Assembly (NCBI RefSeq): GCF_949628215.1
Contig: NC_134279.1
Location: 52,874,266 to 52,938,265, forward strand
Length of the DNA: 64,000 nt
Source: Phalacrocorax aristotelis
Taxonomy: Eukaryota > Chordata > Aves > Suliformes > Phalacrocoracidae
Direction: 5' to 3'
The notes under the pieces: generated by a model
Told to the model about the DNA's origin: nothing
The model's database searches: none
What the model saw: only the letters and a program-made list of their open reading frames with translations
Made by a program: the position numbers and the translations under genes
Part shown: in pieces, positions 11,651-41,718 of the stretch
How the letters are laid out: each line of letters begins with the position of its first letter
Position numbering within the stretch: the first letter of the stretch is position 1

Positions 11651-13545
11651 GTCATCTTGTAGCTGCACATATATAGGGGGAATATTTGGAAATCTGCACT
11701 GTTGCAAAACCACCAGCATAACTCCACTTCAGCTGTACAAAAGATCACTTAAAACATCATCCACTGTCAATCACTAGTGTGTCAAAGCAAATTTAAATTC
11801 CCACCATACTCCTACATAAGCACATCCTACTATTACTCCTGCAAAGAGTTTTTCCCAAAAAACCCCAGATCTATCTTGTAACACTTCTATACATTTTGAG
11901 GTACCAGAAAGGGCTTGTCACACAAAAGGGGTGGAGGGTGGATGAGGAAATGAGCTGCACCTAGAAACTCAGAGGAAATTCTTAGAAAACAAGTTTTACT
12001 TCTGTAGCTGCATGATCCATAAAGTAGGAGGAAAAGGAAGAGAGCATGAAATTAATGGCTGGGGAGAGCCACTGACAACTCTGCAGCAACTCCCATTCTG
12101 TGCTTTCCAACACTTTCCTCCCTTAATGTCAGCAAAGCAGCAAGAGGAAGGGGCTATAGGCTGTACACAGTGCTGCAGCTCTGGCACAGACGGAGCAGAC
12201 AGCGACTGCTTCCAGCAGCCTAATACCCTTGGCTTCTGCTTCCTTTGCCTATGGCCCAAGACAGTCTCCAGTGGAAATTCCTCCAGTGCAAAACCAACTG
12301 GTAATTTGTGCCTACATCAGGCATATCATTGGTCTAGCACTTGCGTAGATGCAACAGTTGAGGCAAGAGGAGAGCAAAAGGAACGAAACAGTACACAGGG
12401 ACTCCTATTGCTGCCTCATCTCATTCTGCTCTAACACAACGCAGCTGGAGGTCAGCAAAGGATGGAGTACGTAAGAACAAAAGCAAGTACAACGCAGGAA
12501 TACTCTTCTGTGTGAACATAAGGGATTCCATACTCTTGCCTAACGCCTGACATAACCACAACCTCCAACATGAAGCAAGGTTTGATGACCCAGAACTCAG
12601 CTGCTTTCCATGGAGATTATGCAAATCAAGTATGGAAACTGTCCTGTGGTACTAATGAAATTCAAATTCTGATGACGAACCAAAAGGAATTAACTATTAA
12701 GTTGCAGTTATACGTTAAAATTGCTGCCTAATTGAAACAGTTATGCATAATGGAATGAAAACAGTTAACAATGAATCTGTTGTTCACTGTTACTAAAAAA
12801 TAGTTTATCGATTGTTTTCAATAACTACACTGTTCTGCTGAAAACTGAATCTCCTTAATAAAAAAAAACCACAGTTTTTAAAACTTCAGTACCAAACTTA
12901 AGTAATTATTTGAAAGGTTGGCAACAATATCTATCTTTGCCTTTATCTTCACTTTCCTAAAAGTGCAGTTCTTCTACATCCATACATATATATATTGCTT
13001 CTAGGATGCATTATGTATGATAGGAAGTAATTAGAAAATTGTTTAACATCTTAGACCATTAGTTTTGTGCAAATAGAGCTGACTTCAGTTTCTTGCTTGA
13101 AAGATTTTTTGACAATAATGCAGTTAACTGCCGATTTTCTAATGTGAAAACTAAACATAAATCAAACTATGATATTTTCTTTTCTCCATCTCATCTGAAA
13201 CATTGTTCCCAACTAGTCTGTTAAACACGGATTATATCTTTAACTCAGCACTTTATCAAGTTAAGCAGGAATTCAGACTTCTATTCCTTCTAAGGGCCAA
13301 GCCTGCAGGAAAACATCTGCCTAGAGATCTGTGAATTTTCTTCTGCATGAGAAGTACCTTTGGGCCAGAGAATCTTGTAGAACTTGTAGAGCAAAACAGG
13401 CACATCAAACCCCTCTAAAATTCCTGCATGGTACTGACCTAAAATGGACGACTACTAGCATTTTGGAAGTTGAATTTACAAGAAATGAAGCACATTAGGT
13501 CAGTTTAAAAATAAATAACTAAAAAGAAATCTAATTTTAGGGATG
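11651..13545. other. Intergenic region, nothing recognised
   Basis: Short overlapping frames at 11996-12434 on both strands show no known domain. No RNA gene or repeat family was recognised. Confidence 0.6.
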
Positions 13546-13550
13546 CATGT

Positions 13551-13800
13551 TGTAGGGGAATAGACAGGGATCGGCGACCGGAAGATCACGGGATGTGACG
13601 GAAAGATAGACTCCTCCCCATAGGAGTGGCAGGAACAGGAAGCGCAAGAGCTATATAAGCGTGTGACGCAGCCAAATAAACGGACATTTTGTATCCATCA
13701 TATTGATGTCTGTGCATCACTGTCCCCAGGGTGGGTAGAGCCCTGTGTCCCGGAGATATGCGGCCCAAGATAAGTTCTCCCATAGAAGCGTACAGCAGCA
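13551..13800 (+). mobile_element. Solo LTR, alpharetrovirus-like (class II ERV)
   Basis: A 250-bp LTR starts TGTAGGGG and ends GCAGCA, with the 5-bp duplication CATGT on both sides (13546-13550 and 13801-13805). If the end is shifted by one base, a 6-bp duplication with one mismatch fits equally well. Parts: U3 with a TATATAAG box at 13652-13659; poly(A) signal AATAAA at 13675-13680; then a segment (ACGGACATTTTGTATCCATC) resembling the R/U5 of avian leukosis-type LTRs. There is no internal region, so this is a solo LTR left by recombination. The clean flanking repeats suggest moderate age. Confidence 0.8.
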
Positions 13801-13805
13801 CATGT

Positions 13806-16800
13806 TTGTGCGTCTGTCCATCTCTGACTACCACTCAACTGAGTAGGCAAAAATTAAAAAATAAATTTTTGCTCTATCTGGAATGAAAGAAAAAATTGGA
13901 CACCGCTTTTGAAAAAAACTTCCTAATTTCATTCAGTTCTACCTAACAGCTTCCATGGATGGAATTTTTGATGAGTATCGTAAATTTGCTTGATAATTTT
14001 TAATTGTTCTTGAGCATCTTCAGAGACTTTTTTCAAAGGGCCTGTTCCTAACTCCAAGAGACAGGCAGTGAAACTACAAGACAGCTGCAAGAGAAATAGC
14101 AGTGGCTTCTCAAAGCAACATGTACATTTTCATAGCGTGGTGCTGGCAGTTCATAATGTGGGCTAAAGCAGGAATACAGGTATGCACAGCTAATATGTAC
14201 TAATGAAACTAATGCTGACTTCTTTGGAGGGAAGCTCATACGTGTTATAAACTGTTCAAAAGATCCTTTTCTTTAACCTGTAACATGCAGCAGCGATCCT
14301 GACGAGAAGACTGTTGTACACCAAAGAGCGGGTGACCCACAGGGGAGTTAACCTGAGGAGGTCCACCAGGCCTGTGCTGCACACCCAGTCTGGCCTTCAG
14401 GCCTGTGCTGTGTGGCACATAGCCCTTGGCTGCAGGATAAAACTACCCAGCTCACTGCAACTGGCAGCTCCCACTTGGTACCAGTGATTCCACCACCTGC
14501 GTGTCCTTCCCTTTATCTAGAAGTGGAGCAAGGAGTTCTCACATGAACATCCTTTCTGTTTGACAGTAGAAATTATGAATAAAGCTGTTTGCTTGTAAGA
14601 AAACCCTATAATAGCTCGAATTACCAAAAGGAAGCAAGCCTAAGACAGGACTTGCACAGCACACTGCACGCTGATCACAGGGAAGATAAACTACTGAAAT
14701 TTTTCAAATGCAGAAAAGCATACTGTATTACTTTCACAGACGGAAGTACAAACAGGGACAAAAGTAGTAGATTTTTTTTTTTTTTGCATTTAATAGCACT
14801 TACTACTCTTAGAAAACACCAAGCTTTAAAGAAGCTAATGCAAAATGTTTTTTAAAAGGTTGTAAAGACTTTGTTCATAGATATATATATGTTTTCATGT
14901 ATATGTTTTAATAAGATAATGACAGGAGAATTGTAGGAGTTAAGTATGAAGCAGAAAAAAGTGGAATCTAATGTAAAACACAGTATTCTGAAAACCAAGA
15001 TTTAAAAAAAAATCAACTGACTAGAATGTCTAAGACAATGACATTGTACAAGTGCTTATTTAAAAACAATGATCAATCATTCTATAGGCATTATTTCTTA
15101 CGTAAATCACCTTTAAAATTACGACTTCAAAGCAGGATTTCTTAAAACGGTCATTCTGGGGGAAAACTTATTTGCAGTAGGAATTGATAAAAGCATTATG
15201 GCTTTCTATTGAGATCTACAGAAAAGTAGTCATTACGTCAAAATGGAGCAGTATCAAGACTGAAGACTTGTTTCAGATTTACTGGCGCATGTTATCATTC
15301 ATAAGCCTCTGTTTGGGGCAGGAAAGGAAGGATCAGAGATTCCTTCCAGATATCACTGTGCTCCCAATATGCTGTGGACAGAGGGAAATCTGAGCTATGG
15401 TACAATGTGAACACAACCTATATTTTGCTTTAGGTGACATCTGAAAGTAGCCACATCCATGACTTGCCAGATTTACACCATCTGGAAAGAGGTGGTTTCA
15501 GAGAGAAGAGGGGCAGCCCAGTGCCAGTAGTGTAAATATAATCAAAGGGATTTGCAGTATGTCTTTGGAAAATATAAATGAACTACCTTCCCTTTTGCTT
15601 CCACCTTCTTCCCAATAAATCTTTATTCTACCTGGATTTCCCTCTTCAAATATCTGCATAAATTAGACTACAGGCTGCCACCGCCTTTGCTTACACCATT
15701 TTTGACTTGCAGACTCTGATAATGCTGTAATCTATCAGCATACAGCTTACTCAGAAACCTCTCATTCTGCTGCATTTTTGTTTACTTAACCATAATAGTT
15801 CACTTAGCTACTCTGCTTAAGATATCACTCAGTCCTACAATCAGTATAACCTGCTTTTAAGCCTGGAATTATTACTGGCCTGACTACTAATTTTGTTAAT
15901 GATGTTGCAGAACTCAAGAATTCTCAGAGTCTGTTAGCCCCCAGGAGTTACTACTGTAAACATCAGAGTATTCCACTCATTTTTATCAAGGTAATCCAGG
16001 TACCAAAAAAGCACCTTGGAGAGTAATTTTTTAAAAAATAAATGTTTAAATATAGTAAAGAAAAACATGTTGCACCTTCTCTTTCTACAATTAATGAGAA
16101 ATATTTACATATAGTCTAACTAGTTAACTTTTGGTTTAGATTTATGGCCAGGAATCAGGGTGTTACAGCAGTCCGAGTGGGAGGATGAAATATTACAGGA
16201 GTGAGGAAACTCTACACAGTGAGCCATACATCAAATTTCCACAGGTGAGAGCCCCAGAACACAAACAAGTACTTTGTAACAAGGCAGCTCTGCAAGGTGT
16301 CACAAAGGAAAACAAGGACAACAGCTTGTCAGGTTTTCAGCTCTTCAGTGAAGGCCAGGCATGAACTGGGAGTGGGGTGGGGCTCTCAGGTGATCTACCA
16401 ATACCAGCCCAGCAAAATGCAAACAGGAAACAGATCCAGGATGGCAACAAACCCCTGAAAAACAGCAGGATAAGCTGTTCACTTAAAGCATCATGACTTT
16501 TTTTTCATTACAAGTAGAAATACGAAGATAAATAGAGTATACTATGTGCTTTTAAAAATACTTTCATATGGATGGGCTTATCACAGTCTTTCAGCTCTTG
16601 TGAAACCTTCCCTGGACACTCAGGAGCTGAGGGACACAAATCATTAAAAAAGATCCCTAAAATGTTAGATATATATCCCTATCCCTAAACGCTCATATAT
16701 AGTGTGACAAGGACAAAACACAAGACATACAAAATCCATTTGGGATGGGCTACTTACCACAGCGTCATCTGTAAGAAAGTGTGATCAGCCTAGACTCATA

Positions 16801-19800
16801 TGACTGAAACTTTGTACCGCTGCATAGACAAACTGTCCAATGTATGTTGGAGGAAAAAACCTAGTTTTATTCTGTTTCTTCAGGAATGGAAATTAAATTA
16901 AATTAGGTGTTCTTTTGTCTCTACATAGATTATTTGTGGACAACAGCCAAAGACCACTCATTTATCTTGTTTTGTATAAATACAGCGAAGGAGAAAGATA
17001 AGTAAGAGAAAGACAGAAACACTAAATGTTCTTTATACGGCCACGCTGAAATGAAGAATTTGAGAGCACTCACTCCTCTCCTGTACGATCCCATGCTCTC
17101 TTGAGAAAACAAATGGTCTCCAAATTCATTCCTGTCATCTGCTGTCTTTGGCTGAAGTGATATAAAGGTGTACATTTCCTGCACTATGCTTGTAGGAAGG
17201 CTTGAAAAGATGTGGCTCTGATACCCCAGCCTCTAGTGTACAACGTGCTGTGTGATGCTACCAAAGTTCCAGAAGCAAACAGGACATAAGCAACACTAAA
17301 TACATATCACCCAAAGTAGAAAGGGGATATTGAATAGTCAGAATAAACTGTAACATTCATCTTGTTGCTAAGAGGTAAATTCTTGCCAAATAGGCCATTC
17401 AATTAAATGAATGTTTTCTGCCACCTTGGTTAAATTTCAAGTAATCACTTTTTGTCCAGCTCAGATTTTCCTCACATAACACTACATGTAGCAAACAGTA
17501 CTATTCATAGCCTTCAAAGAAAATTCATGTATTGTCTGTCCTCATTGATGGGAAATAGTTGCCCAGTGCTGTAAAACCTCTGAAAGAAGGATACTCATTA
17601 GGGAAGGAAAAAGCAGATATACATGCAAACTCTAGGGAACTCTATAAATGAAAAATAAGTAAGACAAGGAAAAGTCACTCCCCTGATCCTAAAGAGTTAA
17701 TATAAGAAGAATACGTAAATCCGAATTTCCTAACTATAAAAATTCAAAAGGAGATGAAGACTGGTAACTTTATCATTAACTATCAGGAAACTTGGTGATT
17801 TATCTAATACTAGCAGCACTGATGTACACTGCCTGGTTGCAGGCAAAGGTACTTGACAATCATGGCCGATAGTATTGCACCCTATTCCAGACTGAAGTCC
17901 AGTAGAGCAGTCACAAATAATTTTTTTTCCTCACTTACCACTTTAAGTAGGCTGCAAAGTATTTTCTGATTGCTAGATGCATCTCTTAAAATGTATTTTA
18001 ATTGACTGAAACTCTGAATATAATTCCATATTTATTATTGACACAGAAAAGGCTAGATATCGAGCATAATACGCTTTTTTTCCCTTCCTTCTCCCTTGGT
18101 TTAAGATTTGGTTTTACAATACAGGCATACTTTTAATGCAAATACAATGTAATGACTAATTTTTTCCCCTTTTTAAATTGTATAAGAATGAACAGCAAAA
18201 AATTATTAGAAATTGAAAGAGAACTCTCCTATTTGGCAAAATATATTCAAAGCTAAATATATCTCAATATAGTTTATGTCAGAGGATGATTTATAAGTAG
18301 ATGCAAAACATCCAACTTGATAGTAAGGGATATATTAGAGTATATGTACATATATCTATCAGGGAACATATTAGAAAATACTAGTGAACGTATTAACAAA
18401 TACCAAAATAAACTGTTCTTCAAATAGCAAATTATAACACAGACGCATCCCAATCATTATATTTTACTTCTGCTATACATTCTTTTAAAAATAACCAGCT
18501 TATACTCCTTCTTTAATGTGAATCCATTAACACCCAGAAAAAAAAATTTAGTATATGCAACACAACTGTTAGGCAGTACCTTTCAGCTGAAGGAAAACAT
18601 CCTGATAAACTGAAAAAATGCTGACTTATTTGCTTTTTGCACACTTTTAGTGCACAATTAAAAAAAATCCTTCTGTCATTAAGTCTTTTTAGTACTTCCT
18701 TAGCTATTATTCTGCTTCTTGTTCATTATTCAGTTACAGTCCTACACTAAGAGCTTTAACTTCAAGAAGAAATAACTGATTATTCAGAGCTATCAATTTA
18801 CATTTAGCATTTCACACTAAGTGCATTACTATTTGAATAATTACAACTTATACTAATAGGTGCAAATATTCCACTGAATATTTAGCTATTTTATGAATCT
18901 GTTGATTATGTGCTCCTACCGGGCAACAACAGCAGAAGGAAGGAGTCCAATCAGTCCAAGTATTCTCTTCCTAAAGAAAAAACAAATATGACTCATTGTC
19001 ATATCTGGAGCTAAATTACTTTTTTAAACTGGAGAAATTTAAAATAAGACCTTCTTGATCACATTTTTCAACTTGGTTGTCCTGCACATGTAGAAACATT
19101 CAGCCTTCTTTTGGAATGAACAACCACATACCATCATATACAGGAAAACAAAAAATACAATAAACATGAAAACAGGGAAATGAGTGACTCCATTCACTGG
19201 TGTTTCCAGGATAGACAACATTTTCACAATTCCAGAGTATAGCTGTCAGATTTACCAAATCCACTCATTAATGGCAGTTGATATTAATGTCCATACAAAT
19301 ACATCCATGCGTATCCAAACATGCCAATATTAAGTGACAACTATATAGCATGTTAGGGGGTTACATTCAGTGCTGGTGCAAGCAAAGGAATGAGTAAGCT
19401 GGACACTTAGAATTACGTGACTGCAAACAGTTTTTCAGTTTTCTGTTTTTCCTCTCCCAACAACATTTCTAGAACTCCACAGGAAATACCTGCGTATGCT
19501 ATACAGTATGTATGATGAAGTTTGGCACAGACCTGAGGCATCATGACTGTCTAATGCTAGTCTGCAAGAAATGCAGCAGTGTTATTGCAACTCCTTAGAA
19601 ACCTAACTCAGGTCAAGACAGACACCTCAGTGTGCTTACAATTCACAGCCTAGAGTCCTCTCAACTGTAGGATCCAATTACCATTCTGTTAAAAAAAATG
19701 GAGCAGGGCTTGCTGTATTCTGTTAAATCACAGCCAGGATAACAGAAGGAAGTGAGAAAACAAACGCCTCCCAGATAGCAACCTATTGTTGCTGTGTATC

Positions 19801-22299
19801 CCCATTAAACAAAAAAGATTCAAGTCAGCATATGCCAGAAAAGTGATCCTACCCAGCAAGAGGCAGAGATATTGGAAACAAAGACAACTCTGCTCCGTTC
19901 CTGTTAAAGCTGTGCCACTGTGAAGCAAAGAAGTATGCAGGAACAGAAACAATGTGTGAGACTTATCCCAAGGAACAGGGCATTTAGCAGGGAGTGACAC
20001 ATCCTTATCTCTAATTCATAGTCCCAAGACAATTCAAATTCATGCAGTCACTCTTCAAGATAGATTACTTGGAGGGAAGAAATAGGTTTGAACACTCTCA
20101 GACAGACCCAAACTCAATCTTCCAACTCTTAGATCAGTAATCTAACAGACAGGTTGTTAAATAAAAGGTTATTCAATCTCCCTATCCTTCATCTTAAAAG
20201 CAAGCAGCTACACCAAAATAAGCAGCTCTGAATGTCAGCTTGGTGTGGCTGGAGAATACTAACGAAATAGAGCCCTTGGACACTTAAGCTGAAGACTGTA
20301 AATGGCTGAATGGGAAAGAGGTGCTAAATTGCTCTAGCTGCTGCACACTGAAGGTGCACAGAAGTAAAATACTAGACACTCTAGAGACACAAATTAAAAT
20401 GAAGGAACAGCCTTCTGATTTTAGGCATCTCCTGGGTTAGGCAGCAGCTGTGTGAGATTTCTCAGATCACATTTTTGGACTTAGGCACCTGAATTCTCCC
20501 CAAATCCTGCTTTAGGTACTTAAGTCCTTTACTGGATCTAGCCAATAAACTCTGTCTTTACTCTACCTGGTTAAGTATTTTAGATCCTATTATGCTTTGC
20601 CTCCCTTTTTATTTTTAATTAGGTCCTTATCTTTCTAACATGTAGTTAACTATTTATCCTACGTGTAGCTGTTTTTAAACTCACTAGTATATACATAATT
20701 ACTAGGTGCAATTAAATAATTTAAGGGCCTTATTTTAATAGTACCAAGAACCCACAGCTCCAATTTTCTCAAAGGGAATTGATATCCCTTGGAAAACCCA
20801 TACTGCAGTGCTGTACAGAAATGCCAGAGATACTGGTAGCAAGTCTAGCCATGTTTAGCTCACTTTGAGACCAAGCTGCAAACGCAGACTTGTGGACTTT
20901 CATACCTAAAAAAATTTACTCAAAGCCAACTTCTGTCCAACATTGTGTTGCACAAACAAAGGTTAGTATTTGTTTTACTGCAGTGATGCTGAGCATTTTT
21001 CCATTTTAAAAGTCTCCCTGCCAGAACTATCTCGCTAAAGCCCCAAAAGTCTACTAAGCAACACAGAACAAACTGAAACAAAACAAAACCAAGTTGGTTC
21101 TGAGGATTCATTATTCCTTAGCCATGGCCAAAGTGCCTCAAACATCAGTGGCTAAGGTCTTCAAAAGCTATGCCATTCAAGAATTTCTTATTTTTAATGT
21201 GGTTTGAGATTTTGGTTTTTATGTTTATTTGTTCGTTTTTTGTTTGGGTTTTTTTTTTCCTAGAAGAAAAGGTGATAATTGTTTCCTAGCAGAACAATTA
21301 GTTTGCAGGAACATTACGCCTTTTTTTTTTTTTAAGAGTATGACCCTTATTTACCTAATGTAATCTTTCTCCAATTAATTTTATTTTTCCTTTGCTACAC
21401 ATAACGTGGCAAAAAGCTACAACAGCTAACTAGCTACCTTTAAAGAAATAAAGGTAAAACAGCCATAACGTCATTACCACATTTTTCTCGGAATATAACT
21501 TCCTTCTTTGGATTAACTACTTTTTCTTGGGATGTATGCCAAGAGACTGTAAAAATGGGGCTCAGGTCCAGATTTCAGTACCCAGGTATTAATTTTTAGG
21601 TCCACTGCCTGCCACTGCCTGTTCCCTTAGCCTGGGTTGGTGTTGCTTCATTTTGTTTATACTGCTGTCAATTTCTGAAGATCTTAAATCAGAACAATTG
21701 TGTATCATTTACCTGAAGTGGGGTCAAATACAACTTCAAACACTATTTTACTGTCATTTCATGTTTAAGTAGGTTGCATACACTACTTGTACAAGGAAAT
21801 GCTTATAAAAACATCCAATCAACTGCTTAAAACGCACAAGCAAGGAACATACTTCTGCCTCACTGTACCGAAGGCATAGTACTTTGTAGGCACCTTTCTG
21901 AAGAAGGACAACCAAGACTTACATAAGCAGTTGTAAAACACTGACCTGTGGTAGGAAGGGGAAGGACAATCCCTGACGTATCTCTTAGAATTGCCCAAGT
22001 GAACTGTGCAATGGCAAGGGTTTGTTTTGCTCTAAAGTATCATTTATCTGACCCTACAAGAGGGCAAAAATGTGCTTTCTGTGTGTGTGCTATTTTTAAT
22101 GCGGTGGTGGTAGAGCTATGTGTGTTATCTAATCTAGTAAAAAGTTGTCTTTTTTTTTCCCCCTCTCTTACATAACTATCACATCCTGATGGTAACACAG
22201 TGAAATATCAGAAAATTGAGGGTTTTTTTCTTCAGTTAAATATGCCAAAAGTGAAATAATGCACCAAAACGAAAGCCTGAAGAATCAACTGTAGCTTAA
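13806..22299. other. Intergenic AT-rich region, nothing firm
   Basis: About 8.5 kb with only short frames (up to about 90 codons) and no known domain. It has several poly-T/A runs, for example near 14770. The stretch at about 20480-20560 (TTAGGCACCTGAATTCTCC, then TTTAGGTACTTAAGTCC) looks like an old, diverged amniote interspersed repeat that I cannot name. Confidence 0.6.
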
Positions 22300-22640
22300 A
22301 GACATAAGAATGACCACACCGGGTAATACCAAGGCCCAACTAGGCCCAGTACTCTTTCCAACAGTGATCAAAAATTAACATCTAGAGAATAACGAAGAGG
22401 TAAATATATCCAGTCAGATTCCTCCCCAGATAATCTCCCAGATTCCAGATATCTGCATCTCAGGGATTTCCTGACACAGAAGTGATTGTTTTTATGCAAT
22501 AGAGTGTTTTCTGTTAAGTTCTTTATACACTTCTTGAACCCAGACATAGTATGCCAGGCTCAAAAATTACTTGCTATCTAGAAGACTCCCTCTGTTCTTG
22601 CAGCATACTGCTGACGTGTATTTAAGAACAAATTTGAAGT
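22300..22640 (-). repeat. Ancient CR1-type (L3-like) LINE 3' remnant
   Basis: Read on the minus strand the 3' end is at the left (22301 region, CATTCTTATGTC). The plus strand reads GACCACACCGGGTAATACC, then AACTAGGCCCAGTACTC and CCCCAGATAATCTCCCAG, matching the old amniote CR1 consensus that I remember. Divergence is much higher than for the avian CR1 copies in the window, so it probably predates birds. Confidence 0.7.
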
Positions 22641-24449
22641 CTGTATCTTTCATGAACTGCTTCAACGTCATTCTACAACCACACAGAACTTAAGCAATAA
22701 TCTTTTGTCTATCTGAACCTAGACTTTTTTTTCCTGGATGCATGGAGGTCTCAAGTTCCCAAGAGAGACCTAAGAAAATAATGGCAACTGAATGTAGAAA
22801 ACAACATGTATCAAACATTAGGAGACAGTAAAGAGTTCCAGTGACAGTAAGTACTGCTAGGAGAAGGAGCAAGCTCTGAAGAGAAGCACTAACTAAAGAC
22901 AGATTTCAAAAACTGGTGGAAACAGTGTAAAATGGCAGGCTCCCTATCCCATCTCTGCAACCCTCCTACCCCAACTCCCTTCCTTCACTGTTTTTAATTG
23001 TTTTGAAGTGAACGATGATGGGAAAACCCTCAACTCTTCTGCTCCAGGACCTCACAAGTATTTTGTTCCTCTACACTGGGAATTACAAAAAATAGCTGAC
23101 TGATTGTAACTGACAATAGTGCTTGATTCATCAGTATGAATGCTAACATATGAACTTTTCTAAGAATCATTAGAAATGGCAATGGTGAAAAGAAACAGGT
23201 TTTCACTTCTACTTGCTTTTAATTGTTCTTGCAGAGGCCAACCTCACTATTCTACCTCCAGCTTTTGAAGGAAGTCCCACAAACCCCTGAACTTTGTCCT
23301 ATTTTTCTTTTCCATTTCCATAAGTATTCTAATCTGAAATGCAAAATAAACTACTGCTCTCTTTAATAACAGCCCACAGTACTTCTTTCAGAGTTCTACT
23401 CTGTCCAAATTCTCTGCTTATCTCCCTGATACGTTGTGAAGGGTCAGGTCACACTCAACAGGTCTAAAACAGAATGCATAACTCATTCAAAGCATTCATA
23501 GTTCAAAGCATTTTACCTCATCCTGCCACCATCCAAGTTCACACTACAGACGTTTCCTTTACTTTGATCTTTCCTTACTTAGACCGTCACTTCCTAATGC
23601 ATGCCATTTTTTAATGAGTTACTCTAAGAGACTATCTTTCCTATCTCTTCATGTTTAATATATACCCATATTCTCCCCCATATTTCAATTACCATAACAT
23701 TTTTTGTTTCTTTGACTTTAGAACTTGAAAGACACTGTAAAGGCAAAGCATGCGTTTTAGAGCTGATGAGGTCAGACATAGCATCTTCATGTAAATCCAG
23801 ATGTGTCTGGTTATTTCCACTCACAGGATCTTTGCCTATAGCCCTCTTAACAATCTTCAGTATCATCCTCCAGCCTGTCATATATAAAATACAGCTGAAG
23901 CCAAATATAGCTTTGTTCCTTTTGTAAGGCCATAAATCCTGATGTTTAAGTCTTGCCTGGAAGATTTTAAAGGAACTGTTATATTTATCTGAGACTTCCG
24001 GATTTATGACAGCCTCTAACTTAAAAAAATAAAAAAGGCATTGTAGCAACTGTAAATACATAGCACTTACGCCCTACATTTTAAGCTTTCATTAGAGCCT
24101 GAAATGCATCTGGAAACCTTAAACATTTCCCCATGAAAATGCACTGTGACTACCACTTAGTTTAGGCAAAGTAGATCAGGTACTTCCCAAAAGCACTTAA
24201 CTTACTATTTTACACTCGTGGAAACCAAAGTTTACTGCACCAACGGGCTGTTTCGGTACAGCACATGCACAGCAGGTCTGAACAACGAAAGCATCGGACT
24301 CCGTCCTACGGGCATGCTACACGAAGTGCTGGAAACATTCAAGAGAAGTAGGAGAAATACATAAACCCTAAGGACGAAGAGCTTTTTCTTTATCTTGTAA
24401 CTTTGATCATGCCTGCCCTAACGCTGAAGGGGAAGGGACCAGCCCAAGC
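22641..24449. other. Upstream flank of LONRF1, nothing recognised
   Basis: AT-rich DNA before the CpG island. A 145-codon minus-strand frame at 23624-24061 has no recognisable domain and no initiator or splice context that would make it convincing. Confidence 0.55.
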
Positions 24450-25012
24450 GGCTTGAGAGGGACGTGAGGGCCCGCCGCCGGCAAGGCGGCCGGGCACGGG
24501 CAGCCCTGTGAAGCCTCCCGGGCCGCGACGGCTGCAGGTGCCCCGTCCCCGCCGCGGCGCTCAGAGCCCCGTTAGAGAGAGAGACCCCCCACCCCCCTCC
24601 GCCCCCAGCCCCGGCCGCGCTGCTAACGCCCGACCCTCGCGGCCGCCCTCACCACAGCAGCCGCTCCCCGCAGGCCTGCCCCTCTTCCCCGGCGAACCAC
24701 CCTCCTCCTCCCCCTCCCCCCCCCGGCCCCGCTGAGGCGCTCCCTCCCCGCCGCACCGCGCTCTCCCTCAGCCTCGGGGCGGGGAGCGAGCTCGGCCCCG
24801 CTCCGCGGCGGGCGGGCGGTGACGGGCGCCCGGGGAACGACACTCCCCTCCCTGCCCTGCCCCGCCCCTGCCTCCCGCTCCACCACCCCCTCCCGACTCA
24901 CACCCCGGCCACCCTGGCGCCAGCCCCGCCCCACAGCAGCGGCGCGCTCATGGAGCGGTGTTTTGTAACCTCCTTCCCCCTTAGCCCCGCCCCTTCGCCG
25001 TGTCGCTCGCCG

Positions 25013-25053
25013 CCAATGGCCGGCCTCGCCTGCCCCTCCGTCAGCTGACGTCG
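25013..25053 (+). promoter_or_regulatory. CCAAT box plus CRE-like site upstream of LONRF1
   Basis: CCAAT at 25013-25017 and TGACGTCG at 25046-25053 lie about 290-325 bp upstream of the LONRF1 ATG. Such pairs usually bind NF-Y and CREB/ATF factors just upstream of the transcription start. Binding is inferred from the motifs alone. Confidence 0.55.
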
Positions 25054-25182
25054 CCGTTTATGTAAGCCGGCGGGGCGAGGGCGCGCGACGGAGAGGTTTG
25101 AAAGGGGGGTAGCGTCGGGCGCGCGCCGCCGCCTCGCAGGGCGGGGGACCGTGGTGTCCCGGGTGGCGCGCGGGGAGGCGCG

Positions 25183-25188
25183 CACGTG
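25183..25188. promoter_or_regulatory. CACGTG E-box in LONRF1 leader
   Basis: A perfect CACGTG palindrome in the CpG island, about 150 bp upstream of the ATG. USF and MYC/MAX proteins bind this motif. A second CACGTG lies just upstream of the PPAT start codon. Confidence 0.4.
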
Positions 25189-25338
25189 ACCCTTCTCCCC
25201 TCTACCCGCCTCCTGCCCGCGAGGGTGCCTGGCTTTCTCCTCCTCCTCGCGCCGCCAGTGCCTCAGCGTCGTGCGCGGAGCCGAGCCCGGCGGCCGGAGC
25301 GGGAGCGCCACACCCCCCTCGCCGGAGCCGGGCAGCCG

Positions 25339-41718
<16,380 letters not shown>

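Noticed and set aside
23624-24061. 145-codon minus-strand frame upstream of LONRF1
   Set aside because: No family resemblance. It could only be an upstream antisense transcript, for which the sequence alone gives no support.
1-24450. Search for TRMT9B, the neighbour of LONRF1 in mammals
   Set aside because: No methyltransferase motifs or other exons of that gene were recognised on either strand. If linked, it lies beyond the left edge.
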